From the NCBI RefSeq assembly GCF_023008245.1, contig NZ_CP090145.1, positions 1,860,001 to 1,924,000 of the forward strand: a stretch of 64,000 nucleotides of DNA, read 5' to 3'. The position numbers and the translations under genes are program-made. This stretch comes from Flavobacterium sediminilitoris. Lineage in GTDB: Bacteria; Bacteroidota; Bacteroidia; Flavobacteriales; Flavobacteriaceae. Below the pieces are notes generated by a model. That model was not told the origin of the DNA. It was given only the letters and a program-made list of their open reading frames with translations, and searched no databases. Every line of letters starts with the position of its first letter. The first letter of the stretch is position 1. This document shows, in pieces, positions 24,304 to 33,290 of the stretch.

Positions 24304-24455
24304 AAGAGACTATTTTAAAAGTAACTGCTTTGTTAGGCTTGTTTTAATTTTTTAAATTATGACACAAGCATAATGAGTTGACAAAGCAAATAAATTATCT
24401 TTTTTGAATCTTTAATTTCAAAAAGATAATTTTAATACTTTTAGAATAGTCTCTT
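24304..24455. repeat. 152-bp three-armed inverted-repeat element (MITE-like or structured RNA/bidirectional terminator)
   Basis: The ends 24304-24323 and 24436-24455 are inverted repeats of 20 bp with one G/T wobble. Inside are two further hairpins: 24326-24333 with 24381-24388, continued by 24337-24342 with 24364-24369; and 24395-24405 with 24420-24429. The terminal sequence AAGAGACTATTTTAAAAGT recalls the ends of some insertion sequences. It lies between two convergent genes. No target duplication is evident. Confidence 0.6.
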
Positions 24456-24489
24456 GATAATTTTTAGTCTATATCAAAAAAAACATTCA

Positions 24490-26133
24490 TCAAGGCATAG
24501 CTTTAGCAGCTTCCATTCGCAAAGCTAATAAATGCTCGCAAGGCCCTTTTCTCAATCCGTTTGCAATAAAATAATCACACTGACAAGAACCACTAATCAT
24601 ACGATTGTCTTTGTCAATTTGGGCTTCCACTGCATAAGTTTGTCTACCGTCTTTAATTTTTGAAGACAGGTGTAGCATATCGCCTTTTACTTCGCCTTTT
24701 GCTATGATATTTTGTTGTTTTAGTAATAAATCTGCTTTTTCTTCTTGCGGACTTCCAAAACGGAAAGCATCTACAGATAAAGGCTCTTGCGATAATTCAC
24801 GTACACGATAAACACCTTTATGCAAATCATAAACCACTCTTCCTGCTTGTGTATAAGCAGCTAAAGAAGAAGATACAATATGAGAATCGAGACCTAATGT
24901 TTTGGATAATTGTTCTGGTTGAGCAAACCAATCTTTTTTTAATGCAGTAAAAACTAATTCTTGGGTTTGTTTGTCAACTGTACTACGAGGAGCCATTAAA
25001 TCAAAATTTCCAGAATGACTCCAGTCATTTGCTGTCCAACCAGATAATCCTAATGTAAAAGTCATATCACCTAAATTGGCAATGAAGAAAGAAGGTAATC
25101 CATTTCCTAGAAGATGCACTGTAAAAGTTTTAGCAATAGGTAACAAACGTTCTAAAATATGTAAACGACGTCTTCCCCATATTCTAATGGTTTGATCTTG
25201 CGAACCTGTGTAAGGCGAACGGTAAAAAGTGAAAATCTCATTCCAGGGTTCAAACATTACCTGTATAGGCTGTCCAGGTTTCAATATAAAACGAAGCGCA
25301 CGAGGTCCTTTTTGTTCTTTAAAACGCCTTAAATAAGAACATAAAAGATACATATCTTGCGGATGTAAGTCGAAAGTAACAGCAGGCAAAGTCATAGCCG
25401 AGCTTACTTGTAGAAAACCTCTTACCCAAGAATCAGGTAAGTCTATTTTTACTTCTTTGTAAGTTTCTTCATTAGTAGTACTTGCTTCAAATCCGCTAGG
25501 ATCTATAGAGAATGAAGTTTCTTTATAGTCTCTTATTTTTTGAAATTCATTATAAAGTGATTGTGAATAATCAATATTAGTAGTTCCACAAGCAAACGTA
25601 TCAATTTGGGTAAACACATTGTAATTACAACTTAGTTTGCCATAAGAAGATTCATCTTGACTAAAACATTCAAAAAAGACTTCATCTGGATGCACCGTAA
25701 TTACAGGATCTAATACAAACCAAGCATCTCTGTCCTTTTGGTATAAATAGTCAAAATAAGCTTTTTTTGCTTTGTTAAAAGGACCTAACACTTTGTTTTT
25801 TTCTTTGTAAACTTCTTGTAATTCTTCTCGTAAAGCAGTTATTCTTTGGCGAGTAGCTTCAATTTGGTTTTCAGCCATATATTCAGAAAGCCAAAGCGAT
25901 TCTTGTTCTTTTAACCAAGTTTTATATTCCTCACGATCTTTAGGAACAAAACGTAAATCGGAAACCACCACATCATGCAAAGCAGATATAGCTTCACGAA
26001 AAGCTATTTTTTTATGTAATTTCCCCACAAAAAAAGTAGGATCGCGTTGTACATCAGGAGCAAAATTCATCCCTACTGAATTAGCATCGGTGTTTACTTT
26101 TGAATTTCCTTTGTATTTATAATCAAAAATCAT
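24490..26133 (-). CDS. SWIM zinc-finger protein, retron-associated
   Basis: 547 residues. The C-terminus holds a SWIM motif: Cys517-x-Cys519, then Cys532-x-His534 (SCQCDYFIANGL, GPCEHLLAL), a zinc site typical of DNA- or protein-binding modules. The rest is a long alpha/beta region not recognised beyond its association with SWIM/WGR genes. It starts 7 bp after the WGR/HEAT gene stop and so is the third protein gene of the retron operon. In antiphage retrons such partners act as the toxic effector or as part of the complex that holds it; that is inference here. Confidence 0.82.
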   Translation of the reverse strand: MIFDYKYKGNSKVNTDANSVGMNFAPDVQRDPTFFVGKLHKKIAFREAISALHDVVVSDLRFVPKDREEYKTWLKEQESLWLSEYMAENQIEATRQRITALREELQEVYKEKNKVLGPFNKAKKAYFDYLYQKDRDAWFVLDPVITVHPDEVFFECFSQDESSYGKLSCNYNVFTQIDTFACGTTNIDYSQSLYNEFQKIRDYKETSFSIDPSGFEASTTNEETYKEVKIDLPDSWVRGFLQVSSAMTLPAVTFDLHPQDMYLLCSYLRRFKEQKGPRALRFILKPGQPIQVMFEPWNEIFTFYRSPYTGSQDQTIRIWGRRRLHILERLLPIAKTFTVHLLGNGLPSFFIANLGDMTFTLGLSGWTANDWSHSGNFDLMAPRSTVDKQTQELVFTALKKDWFAQPEQLSKTLGLDSHIVSSSLAAYTQAGRVVYDLHKGVYRVRELSQEPLSVDAFRFGSPQEEKADLLLKQQNIIAKGEVKGDMLHLSSKIKDGRQTYAVEAQIDKDNRMISGSCQCDYFIANGLRKGPCEHLLALRMEAAKAMP

Positions 26134-26140
26134 GATGAGT

Positions 26141-29100
26141 CTAAGAATTAAGAATTAAACAAGAATCCATTTGCGGATAGCAATCTTGTATTTGACTTAA
26201 AGCCAATATAAATCGTGCTTTATCTTGCAAAGCAGAAGTAGCTGATAAATAAGAAAACAAACCATTTACATAATGTGCTGCTTTTTCATTTTTTAAAGCT
26301 TCTGCTATAAGAAAATCAAGTACACGTTCTTTGGTAATTCTACCTTTGTGTACACGGAATAATACTGAACGGAAATAGAAATCGAGTTGTTCTAATTTTT
26401 CAGGAGAATCGGTAGCATATTCTTTTAATAAGTTGGAAACATATAATTGAATTACTTCACTAGGATGTTGAGATAAAGCAATTAGATATTGATGACCCTG
26501 CGCTTCTGTAAAATAGCGCATGATTAATTCTTTACCAAACTGCATAACATCGTCACGAACAGAATCTACTAAACTAATAAGTGTTTCTGTAGTCCAATCA
26601 GAAGCTTCAAACTGTGTACGGAAAAACTGGAAAGCAAAAGTTCTTGTGTCTTCCCATTTTGAATCAACTAAAGATAAAGCTCTTTCTTTTTCTTTTTTAA
26701 TTCGTTCAATATTATTTTCATAGTATTGCCATACCCATTGACGAACGGCTAAAAGCTCGCTTTCTGCTAGAGCAATAATTTGTCTTAAAGTAAATGTATT
26801 TGTTTTTGGATAAGCATATAACCACAAAGATGCTTCTATTTGTACATCTCTATAATTAGCAAATAAAACCTGAAGTAGATAATTAGGTTCTAAGTATTGT
26901 AAATAAACCTTATATGCTTCTAGTTGATTGATAATAAAAGAATGACTGCCTTCAAATGCAGGTTTGCTTATTAATGTTTGCACAATTTGTATCCACGTGC
27001 TTTGCAATTGAGAAGCTAAACTAGGTCGTAATCCTAAATTTAAAACGGTTTGAACTACCATTGCAGTATCATGTTGAAGCAATGTTAAAACAGTATTCCA
27101 ATGCGTTTGTATATCTGTTTCAGAAGCTTTTTGTAATAAATCAAGTCCTATATAACGTACTTCTTGTAGCGGATTTTGGATAAATTCAACACAAAGTGAA
27201 ATAGGAATGTTTTCATTCGCTTGTGCTTTAAGTGCAATAATTTCACTAGCTAATAAAGCATTCATACCCAATGGAGCTTCAAGTAAATAACTGATGATTT
27301 TTGGGTGAAGTGAAGCTAATTGATCTTTAGCTACTATTTTTAAGCGTTGAATGGTTTTTTTAGCTAAAATATTATGTGCAGGAGTATCTGTTAAGAGAAT
27401 AAGTTTTTGAATGGTTTGCTCTACAATTTCTTTAGTTGTTGCTTCATTGAATCGAATTGCTTCTAACTGTTCTATAATCCAAGTATCTAAGAACTCCTGA
27501 TTATTAAAAAGTAATGCAATTAGTGCTTCTGCATTTTCTAAATAGAAAGAACGATTAAAACTAATTGTTCTACTTGCCCAAGTTAATGTAGGCTGATGTG
27601 ATACATTAAGCAACAAAAGCATGTAATTAGGCAGTTTTTCAAATTCCTGTTTTCGATTTTCTAGTGTTTGATATCCTAATTTTTGAGGAATTTCAAAAGG
27701 ATTTTGTAAAAGCTGAATGATATCTTCAAGAGAAAATCTTTTTTTTATGGCATCATAGTTAGCATGAGCTTGTAATCTATCAAAAGCAAATTGATGGATG
27801 AGGTTCATTTTTCCCATCATTAACAATTGAATGTAAGCTTCAGGGTAAGCATCCCAATGTTCTGGATAGAGTTCTGTTCTTTGTGATACTTCTGTTAAAG
27901 TAGATTCAGGTTGTGATATGGTTTCAGGAACAATAGTTTCTTTTTTAGAAAAGAAGTTTTTCAATGTACTTAAGAGCCCTTTTTCTTCTTTAGATTCCTT
28001 TTTTGTAGCTTTATTTTCTGGATTATAAGGGCGAACATTGTTGACGTTATAATACCATTTGTCACTTATTTCATAAGTTTTGCTATGAATTAATTCTAAT
28101 TTTGGAGTCAACATTCTAGTAGAGTCATTCCCAAAAAGAATACTCGATAATAAATAAGCTTTTGAGCATTCAGCATATTCAATAGAGGTAAAAAGATATT
28201 GTCTTAATTCATAAGAATACATTCCATATTGCTGTGGAGGTTGTTTTATTTTAGCGGTATAATCTGCTTCTGTATATTGAAGAAGTTGATTAATGGCTAG
28301 TTTTATATAATCTTTTCCATCTTTTTGTGTTCCTAATTGTATAAGATGAGTTACACTATTTTGTTGGAAATAATATTTTGTATTGTGTGAAAAAGCAACT
28401 CTACTATTTTTGCCTCTTAATTCTTTTCCTATATTTAAATATTCACCTATACTATTAATATATTGATGAGTAGGATAACCGTCTGGGTCTAATGATGCCC
28501 GACGAGTGTACATAGGTTTTTCTTTTTCTAATCGATAAGAGAGTAGTGCTAGTATTGTATAATCTTTGCGTATTTGAGCTAGTTTATACAATGATCGTAT
28601 TGTTTTAAAATAAGGAGGAATAAAAGGAATTTGCTCAATAATAGCTTGTATTCCTTTGTTCCATTGCGGATTAAATAGACTTAATAAATAAAAAGCAGAA
28701 AAGCCTTCTAAAGCAAGTTTTTGTTCTATTTGCAAGGAATAAAAATGGAATGTAGCATCTGTTTCGCCTTCTTTAATAACTTCTTGTAAGGTTTCAGGTA
28801 ATAAAGTAAAACATTTTCTTTTTATCTCATTTAAATCTTCACCTTCTTCCATTAATTGAAATAAGCCTTCGTAAGCTAACCAACGAACATGATCCTTTTG
28901 TTTAATTTGGAGTGCTGCGGTTTTTAAAAAAGGAATTGCTTCAACTGTTTTTAACTGAATAAAAGCCCATATTGAAGCATATAATTGAAAATCATCACCT
29001 TTTGAAGCTAATTTCAAAATATAAGGAGCCGCTTTAGTAATGCCTAATTCTCCTGCTTTCCAAATAACGCGTGACGTTTTCCAAGTGGTTTTGAATGATT

Positions 29101-29437
29101 GTGTATTTTCAACAGCATCTTGTAAACGAAGTAATATTCGACCTTCTAGTGTATTTTTGTCTAAATGATTTAATACAGGAAGTGGAATATTAATTTCTTC
29201 TTCAGTTTGATAACCTTTTGTTCTTTTTTCTTGTTCTAGCTTATTAAATATTTTTTCCGCTTCTTGCTGGTTTACACTTGCGGGTGTTTTAGTTCCTTCT
29301 TTTAAGGATGCTCCTCTTCTGCCATATCTGAAGTTAACGAGATATTCACCGTTTGTTAATTTACAAAGGTCTATTTCATATACTTTATCTGAATTTCCTT
29401 CTCGGAAGAATAATTTACATTGTTGAATCAGTTTCAT
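26141..29437 (-). CDS. WGR-domain and HEAT/ARM-repeat protein, retron-associated
   Basis: 1098 residues. The N-terminus is a WGR domain (about 1-80: LIQQCKLFFREGNSDKVYEI, LVNFRYGRRGASLKEGTKT), a nucleic-acid-sensing module known from PARP1. The remainder is almost entirely helical, with HEAT/ARM-like repeats (for example KAAPYILKLASKGDDFQLYA and DHVRWLAYEGLFQL). A lysine-rich, probably disordered stretch lies near residues 475-520. The gene lies 11 bp after the reverse transcriptase and 7 bp before the SWIM gene. The WGR plus helical scaffold suits recognition of damaged or modified nucleic acid, perhaps the retron msDNA. Confidence 0.85.
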   Translation of the reverse strand: MKLIQQCKLFFREGNSDKVYEIDLCKLTNGEYLVNFRYGRRGASLKEGTKTPASVNQQEAEKIFNKLEQEKRTKGYQTEEEINIPLPVLNHLDKNTLEGRILLRLQDAVENTQSFKTTWKTSRVIWKAGELGITKAAPYILKLASKGDDFQLYASIWAFIQLKTVEAIPFLKTAALQIKQKDHVRWLAYEGLFQLMEEGEDLNEIKRKCFTLLPETLQEVIKEGETDATFHFYSLQIEQKLALEGFSAFYLLSLFNPQWNKGIQAIIEQIPFIPPYFKTIRSLYKLAQIRKDYTILALLSYRLEKEKPMYTRRASLDPDGYPTHQYINSIGEYLNIGKELRGKNSRVAFSHNTKYYFQQNSVTHLIQLGTQKDGKDYIKLAINQLLQYTEADYTAKIKQPPQQYGMYSYELRQYLFTSIEYAECSKAYLLSSILFGNDSTRMLTPKLELIHSKTYEISDKWYYNVNNVRPYNPENKATKKESKEEKGLLSTLKNFFSKKETIVPETISQPESTLTEVSQRTELYPEHWDAYPEAYIQLLMMGKMNLIHQFAFDRLQAHANYDAIKKRFSLEDIIQLLQNPFEIPQKLGYQTLENRKQEFEKLPNYMLLLLNVSHQPTLTWASRTISFNRSFYLENAEALIALLFNNQEFLDTWIIEQLEAIRFNEATTKEIVEQTIQKLILLTDTPAHNILAKKTIQRLKIVAKDQLASLHPKIISYLLEAPLGMNALLASEIIALKAQANENIPISLCVEFIQNPLQEVRYIGLDLLQKASETDIQTHWNTVLTLLQHDTAMVVQTVLNLGLRPSLASQLQSTWIQIVQTLISKPAFEGSHSFIINQLEAYKVYLQYLEPNYLLQVLFANYRDVQIEASLWLYAYPKTNTFTLRQIIALAESELLAVRQWVWQYYENNIERIKKEKERALSLVDSKWEDTRTFAFQFFRTQFEASDWTTETLISLVDSVRDDVMQFGKELIMRYFTEAQGHQYLIALSQHPSEVIQLYVSNLLKEYATDSPEKLEQLDFYFRSVLFRVHKGRITKERVLDFLIAEALKNEKAAHYVNGLFSYLSATSALQDKARFILALSQIQDCYPQMDSCLILNS

Positions 29438-29448
29438 AAAATAGAGTA

Positions 29449-30954
29449 TTAAAAATTAGACCACCAATTAGAAGGTGAAGAGGAATTTTCTTTTTCGCTT
29501 AGTGTTTCTTCTTTTTTTTGTGTTTCCACAGGTAAAGGAGTTGAACATTTAGTAATAGGTTTGCCATGCTTTACAACAATTTCTTCTAATTTTTTGCGAA
29601 AAACAATTGCTTTTTCAGGTTGAACCATGTGAATAAATAAAATATATCCATCAATGGCATTATAAATATTTTTAGCTTTTCCCCATTTTTGATCTTTCCA
29701 ACCATTGCATGAAATATTATGTAATAATGCTCTAAATTGTCGTAGTCGATTGCGATCTATATTAGGTTTTTCATTGACAACAATTCCTGTTACTTTTTGT
29801 TGACGTGATTTTTTCATCAGATGTATTTTATCTGGATGCACTGTGAAATCTTCACTAGTAATAATTTTTTTAGCAAAATAGAGTAGTGCTGCACTATTTT
29901 TAGCATTGTTTTCTTCCGATGAAAAAGTTAAATCATCAGCATATCGCGTGTAAGTAAAACCATATCGTTGTGCTAGTCCCTTTAAACGCTTGTCTAATTT
30001 ATAAGCAATAAGGTTGCTTATAGCTGGACTTGCAGGAGAGCCTTGTGGTAAAATTCTATTTCCAGATTGAACATAATATTTTACACCATCTAATAGTACT
30101 TCTTTTGTTTCAGCTTGAGTGCTAATAAGCGCAAAAATACTTGCGATTTGCTCAGAATAACCTAAGGCTTTGAATAATCCTTTTACTCTTTTAAAATGAA
30201 TGCTAGGGAAAAAATCTTTTAAGTCTATATTGATTACAACTTCTTTGCCTATATGTGATTTTGCATTACTCACTATAGAACGATTGGCAGTGAAACCATG
30301 AACTTCTTCTGCCATTGTAATTTTTGACAAAAGAGTATCCAATAACCATTTTTGAAGGTTTTTTAAACCTGTTTTAGGAGCTGATATTTTTCTTTTTCCA
30401 CCTGATTTTTTTGGAATTTCAAAAGTATAATAGTGACTATTTGTACTTACTTTTCTATGATAGCACCAGTAAGTTAATTTTTTAGTACTAGTTCCTATAC
30501 TTTCTGCTAAATGCAAAACATTTTCAAAAAAAGGAAGGTTATTTTGAAGAAGTAAATCTTTGTTTGATTCGGTTTGTTGTAGTCCTTTTGAAACGTCATC
30601 ACCTAAATAAATGATTTCTTTTTCTTGAATTTCTTGCCAACGAGCTGCTTGATCTTGTTTTTTTTGTTCTCTCTTTTGCTTTGTTTCTTCACGTTTCGCT
30701 TTTGCTTTTTGCATGCGTTGTTTGTGAATTTCTTTGAGTAACATTTCTTGGTTTTGAAATTTACGTTCTTTTGCAACTAAAGCAGTAAGTTCTTTGTTGA
30801 GATTGGCTTCTCTTTGAATAAGAGTTTCTTCTAATGTAGGCTCTCCTTGAGATTTCCAAAATCCCAATCGTTTCATTTCTTCTAGAATATATCCATCTTT
30901 TGAACTCTCTTTTATTCGATCATAAAGCTGTTGTCGCGTAAGTTGTTCTGACAT
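29449..30954 (-). CDS. Retron reverse transcriptase
   Basis: 501 residues. After a charged helical N-terminus (1-155) comes an RT fold with all expected blocks: the retron-specific NAxxH motif (NAKSH, 230-234), the first catalytic Asp in INIDLKDFFPS (Asp244), LPQGSPASP (302-310), YADD (338-341) and the retron VTG motif (388-390). NAxxH and VTG together separate retron enzymes from group II intron and other bacterial RTs. It should copy part of the adjacent ncRNA into msDNA. The gene is preceded by the ncRNA and followed by WGR/HEAT and SWIM genes on the same strand. The extended N-terminal coiled-coil-like part is longer than in small retron RTs and may bind partners. Confidence 0.93.
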   Translation of the reverse strand: MSEQLTRQQLYDRIKESSKDGYILEEMKRLGFWKSQGEPTLEETLIQREANLNKELTALVAKERKFQNQEMLLKEIHKQRMQKAKAKREETKQKREQKKQDQAARWQEIQEKEIIYLGDDVSKGLQQTESNKDLLLQNNLPFFENVLHLAESIGTSTKKLTYWCYHRKVSTNSHYYTFEIPKKSGGKRKISAPKTGLKNLQKWLLDTLLSKITMAEEVHGFTANRSIVSNAKSHIGKEVVINIDLKDFFPSIHFKRVKGLFKALGYSEQIASIFALISTQAETKEVLLDGVKYYVQSGNRILPQGSPASPAISNLIAYKLDKRLKGLAQRYGFTYTRYADDLTFSSEENNAKNSAALLYFAKKIITSEDFTVHPDKIHLMKKSRQQKVTGIVVNEKPNIDRNRLRQFRALLHNISCNGWKDQKWGKAKNIYNAIDGYILFIHMVQPEKAIVFRKKLEEIVVKHGKPITKCSTPLPVETQKKEETLSEKENSSSPSNWWSNF

Positions 30955-30975
30955 ATTTATTGTTTTAAAATGAAA

Positions 30976-31008
30976 AGTCCTATTTTTAAGAGGATTAAAA
31001 ATAGGACT
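30976..31008 (-). terminator. Terminator-like hairpin between retron ncRNA and reverse transcriptase
   Basis: AGTCCTATTTTTA and its complement TAAAAATAGGACT form a 13-bp stem around a 7-base loop. On the minus strand the stem is followed by TTTTC and more T-rich bases, 21 bp before the RT start codon. It would end most ncRNA transcripts while allowing some read-through into the RT. Confidence 0.7.
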
Positions 31009-31014
31009 TAGTTA

Positions 31015-31215
31015 AAACCTTCGTATTCTCTTAGGACTATATCTATCAACTCCAGAGAAAACGTACTAGTAGTGCATTTTATCTCTCGGAGAAGGCACCG
31101 AAAATGCACTACTAGTACGTTTTCTCACCCTAAAGATAGTATGTAGTGATGTGTGAAATACAATTTCTACTTGATGACGAAACATCATCTTTTTCTTTTT
31201 AAAAGAAAAGCAAGG
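31015..31215 (-). ncRNA. Retron msr-msd non-coding RNA
   Basis: The region just upstream of the RT holds a perfect 26-bp inverted repeat, 31055-31080 with 31101-31126, around a 20-base loop: the long hairpin expected of an msd. On the minus strand it is preceded by a short hairpin (GATGA/TCATC, 31173-31189) that fits an msr stem-loop and by CTTTTC/GAAAAG pairing near 31192-31210. ACTATCT near 31135 can pair with AGATATAGT near 31037, closing the base. Outer limits and the branching guanosine are not certain. Confidence 0.8.
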
Positions 31216-31361
31216 TACTTAACCTGTCACAAATATGGTAAGAATTTTTTTATTTTCCAAATAGATAATCGAGATATTTTTCACGATTTTAATACTTTTT
31301 TATAATGATATTGAGGAAAATAAGTTATGCCTTTTATAGAATTTAATTTAAAAAAATATTA

Positions 31362-32417
31362 TTACAATATGTTTTTAGTTTCGTGTTCTATCAGCCATTT
31401 TTTTCGTTCAATTCCACCACCATATCCTGTCATTTTTCCATCTTTTCCAATTACTCTATGACAAGGAATAATAATAGAAATTCTATTAAAACCATTAGCT
31501 GAAGCAACGGCTCTTATTGCTTTTGGATTATTGATTTTCTCGGCTTGTTGCTGATATGTTGTAGTTGTTCCGTATTTAATTTCTTTTAAACAATTCCAAA
31601 CAGAATTTTGAAAGTCAGTTCCAGGAGTTTCGAGTTTTAGACTGAAAACTTTCCTTTTTCCATCAAAATATTCCGTAATTTCTTTTTTAGCCTGTTTTAT
31701 ATGTTCGTTTTCTCCTGTAATAATAGTAGCATTTAATAATTTTTGTAAATCTTTAAATTCTGTTTCCAGCATTCGCCTATCTACAAATTCTAGGAGACAG
31801 ATTCCGTTTTCAGTAGCGCAAACAAACATTGGTCCTAAAGGAGTTGTTAATCGGTTAATTAAAATAACATTTTTATGTGTACTTTTTTGAGGTGATTTAC
31901 CTATTATTTTTTTAAAGGTATAACCAAACCCGCTTAAAGATTCATACCCTGAATCAAAAGCTGTGTTTGTTGTGTTTTTACCTTTTTTTAATTCTTGGTA
32001 AGCGTTGTTAATTCTATACATTCTTTGATAAGCCTGAAATGTTATGCCATAATTTTGATTAAACCATCTGCGTATTACTTCTGGACTTATGTTTTTTTGA
32101 CGAAGTTGATCGTCTGTTATTTTTTCTTTAGGATTTTCTTGAACTAATTTAATAGCTAATGCAATCTGTTCTGGTGCTTCATTCGCATTTTCAGTAGGCT
32201 TGCAAATTTTGCAAGGTCTATATCCGTTATCTAGTGCTTCTTTAAATGACGTGTAAAATTCTACATTTTCTAATTTTGGTTTTCTTGCTCTACAAGTAGC
32301 AATACAAAAAACAGAAGTAGTTTTTACACCTACAAAAAAGATGCCTACAAAGCGTTGTTCTCTTTTTAACAAAGCATTGTAATATGTTTCTATTTTTTCA
32401 TTGTCTGTAATTAGCAT
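31362..32417 (-). CDS. ada: Ada-type bifunctional DNA methyl-repair protein and regulator
   Basis: 351 residues. The N-terminal zinc domain has Cys38, Cys42, Cys69 and Cys72 (FCIATCRARKP, PCKIC), the same numbering as the four zinc-binding, methyl-accepting cysteines of E. coli Ada. An AraC-type helix-turn-helix (about 85-175) follows, then the O6-alkylguanine transferase domain with the active Cys319 in PCHRVIG. The protein takes methyl groups from DNA onto cysteines and, when methylated, activates repair genes. It directly abuts the upstream PEP-mutase-like gene, with start codon and stop codon adjoining, so both are one transcript. Confidence 0.92.
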   Translation of the reverse strand: MLITDNEKIETYYNALLKREQRFVGIFFVGVKTTSVFCIATCRARKPKLENVEFYTSFKEALDNGYRPCKICKPTENANEAPEQIALAIKLVQENPKEKITDDQLRQKNISPEVIRRWFNQNYGITFQAYQRMYRINNAYQELKKGKNTTNTAFDSGYESLSGFGYTFKKIIGKSPQKSTHKNVILINRLTTPLGPMFVCATENGICLLEFVDRRMLETEFKDLQKLLNATIITGENEHIKQAKKEITEYFDGKRKVFSLKLETPGTDFQNSVWNCLKEIKYGTTTTYQQQAEKINNPKAIRAVASANGFNRISIIIPCHRVIGKDGKMTGYGGGIERKKWLIEHETKNIL

Positions 32418-33173
32418 TTAACAAACGGATTTAAATGATTTCTGGTTGATTACTTCTTGTAATGTTTGCTCAAATTGAGTGTACATTTTATCAAATAAGA
32501 AATTACCCATGCTTATTCTTTTTACTCCTAATTGAGTTAGTGTATCAAAATTTGGAAGATTTGGCACACACATTACATTGATTGGTAACTTAGTGTAAGT
32601 TACAATTTCTTTTATATCTGCTATGTTTTTAATGCAAGGTATAAAAATTCCATTTGCACCTGCATTTTCATATAATTGAATTCGTTTTTTTGTTTCTTCA
32701 ATTGCGTTTGAATAATTTAATAAGAAAGTATCGATTCTTACATTGATAAATATTTCAAAATTTTCTTTATGAAGTATTTTTTTTATTTCTGAAAGTGTTC
32801 TTGCAAATTCATCTGCATTTAGTAATACTCTGTTGTCTTTAACAATGCTATCTTCTATGTTAATTCCAACAACTCCTATAGCTGCTAATTGTTTAATGTG
32901 ATTGGCAATTTCTATAGGATTGCGACTGTAACCCGATTCTAAATCTACAGATAGAGGGAGCTTTGTGTTTAGGGCTATTCGTTTTACAAAATATTTTAAT
33001 TCTGAAAATTCCATTTCTTCTCCATCGTTATATCCTAAGAGTGCTGCAATTGCTGAACTTGAAGTTCCAATGGCTTGAAGGTTTAATCTTTCAGCAATTT
33101 TTGCGCTAGATACATCCCAAACATTTCCAATTAATAAAGGTTTGTCTTGATTGTGTAAGTCTTTAAATTTCAT
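32418..33173 (-). CDS. Isocitrate lyase/PEP mutase-family protein
   Basis: The preferred start at 33173 gives 251 residues (MKFKDLHNQDKPLLIGNVWD); the ORF extends to 33251, but the added residues do not fit the family. Motifs of the PEP-mutase/oxaloacetate decarboxylase superfamily are seen: GNVWDVSSAKIAERLNLQAI, GTSSSAIA, SVDLESGY, INIEDS (Mg-binding acidic residues) and NVRIDTFL. Substrate is unknown; members cleave or rearrange C-C or P-C bonds of small oxoacids. It is co-transcribed with ada. Confidence 0.85.
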   Translation of the reverse strand: MKFKDLHNQDKPLLIGNVWDVSSAKIAERLNLQAIGTSSSAIAALLGYNDGEEMEFSELKYFVKRIALNTKLPLSVDLESGYSRNPIEIANHIKQLAAIGVVGINIEDSIVKDNRVLLNADEFARTLSEIKKILHKENFEIFINVRIDTFLLNYSNAIEETKKRIQLYENAGANGIFIPCIKNIADIKEIVTYTKLPINVMCVPNLPNFDTLTQLGVKRISMGNFLFDKMYTQFEQTLQEVINQKSFKSVC

Positions 33174-33290
33174 CGTATAATTGTTTGAAGCAAAGTTCCG
33201 ATGATAGTGTTTATTCAGCAACCGAAAAATGGACGAGTATTTTTTTTGCACACAATAATTTGTGCAGGAGTAGTATTTATTTAAGCTGTT

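Noticed and set aside
29449-30954. Group II intron or DGR reverse transcriptase
   Set aside because: There is no maturase/HNH domain, no intron RNA domain V-like sequence and no template repeat; NAxxH, VTG and the upstream msd hairpin mark a retron.
31216-31361. Further retron parts or small genes between the ncRNA and ada
   Set aside because: AT-rich sequence without clear ORF or hairpin; probably holds the ncRNA promoter, but no convincing box was identified.
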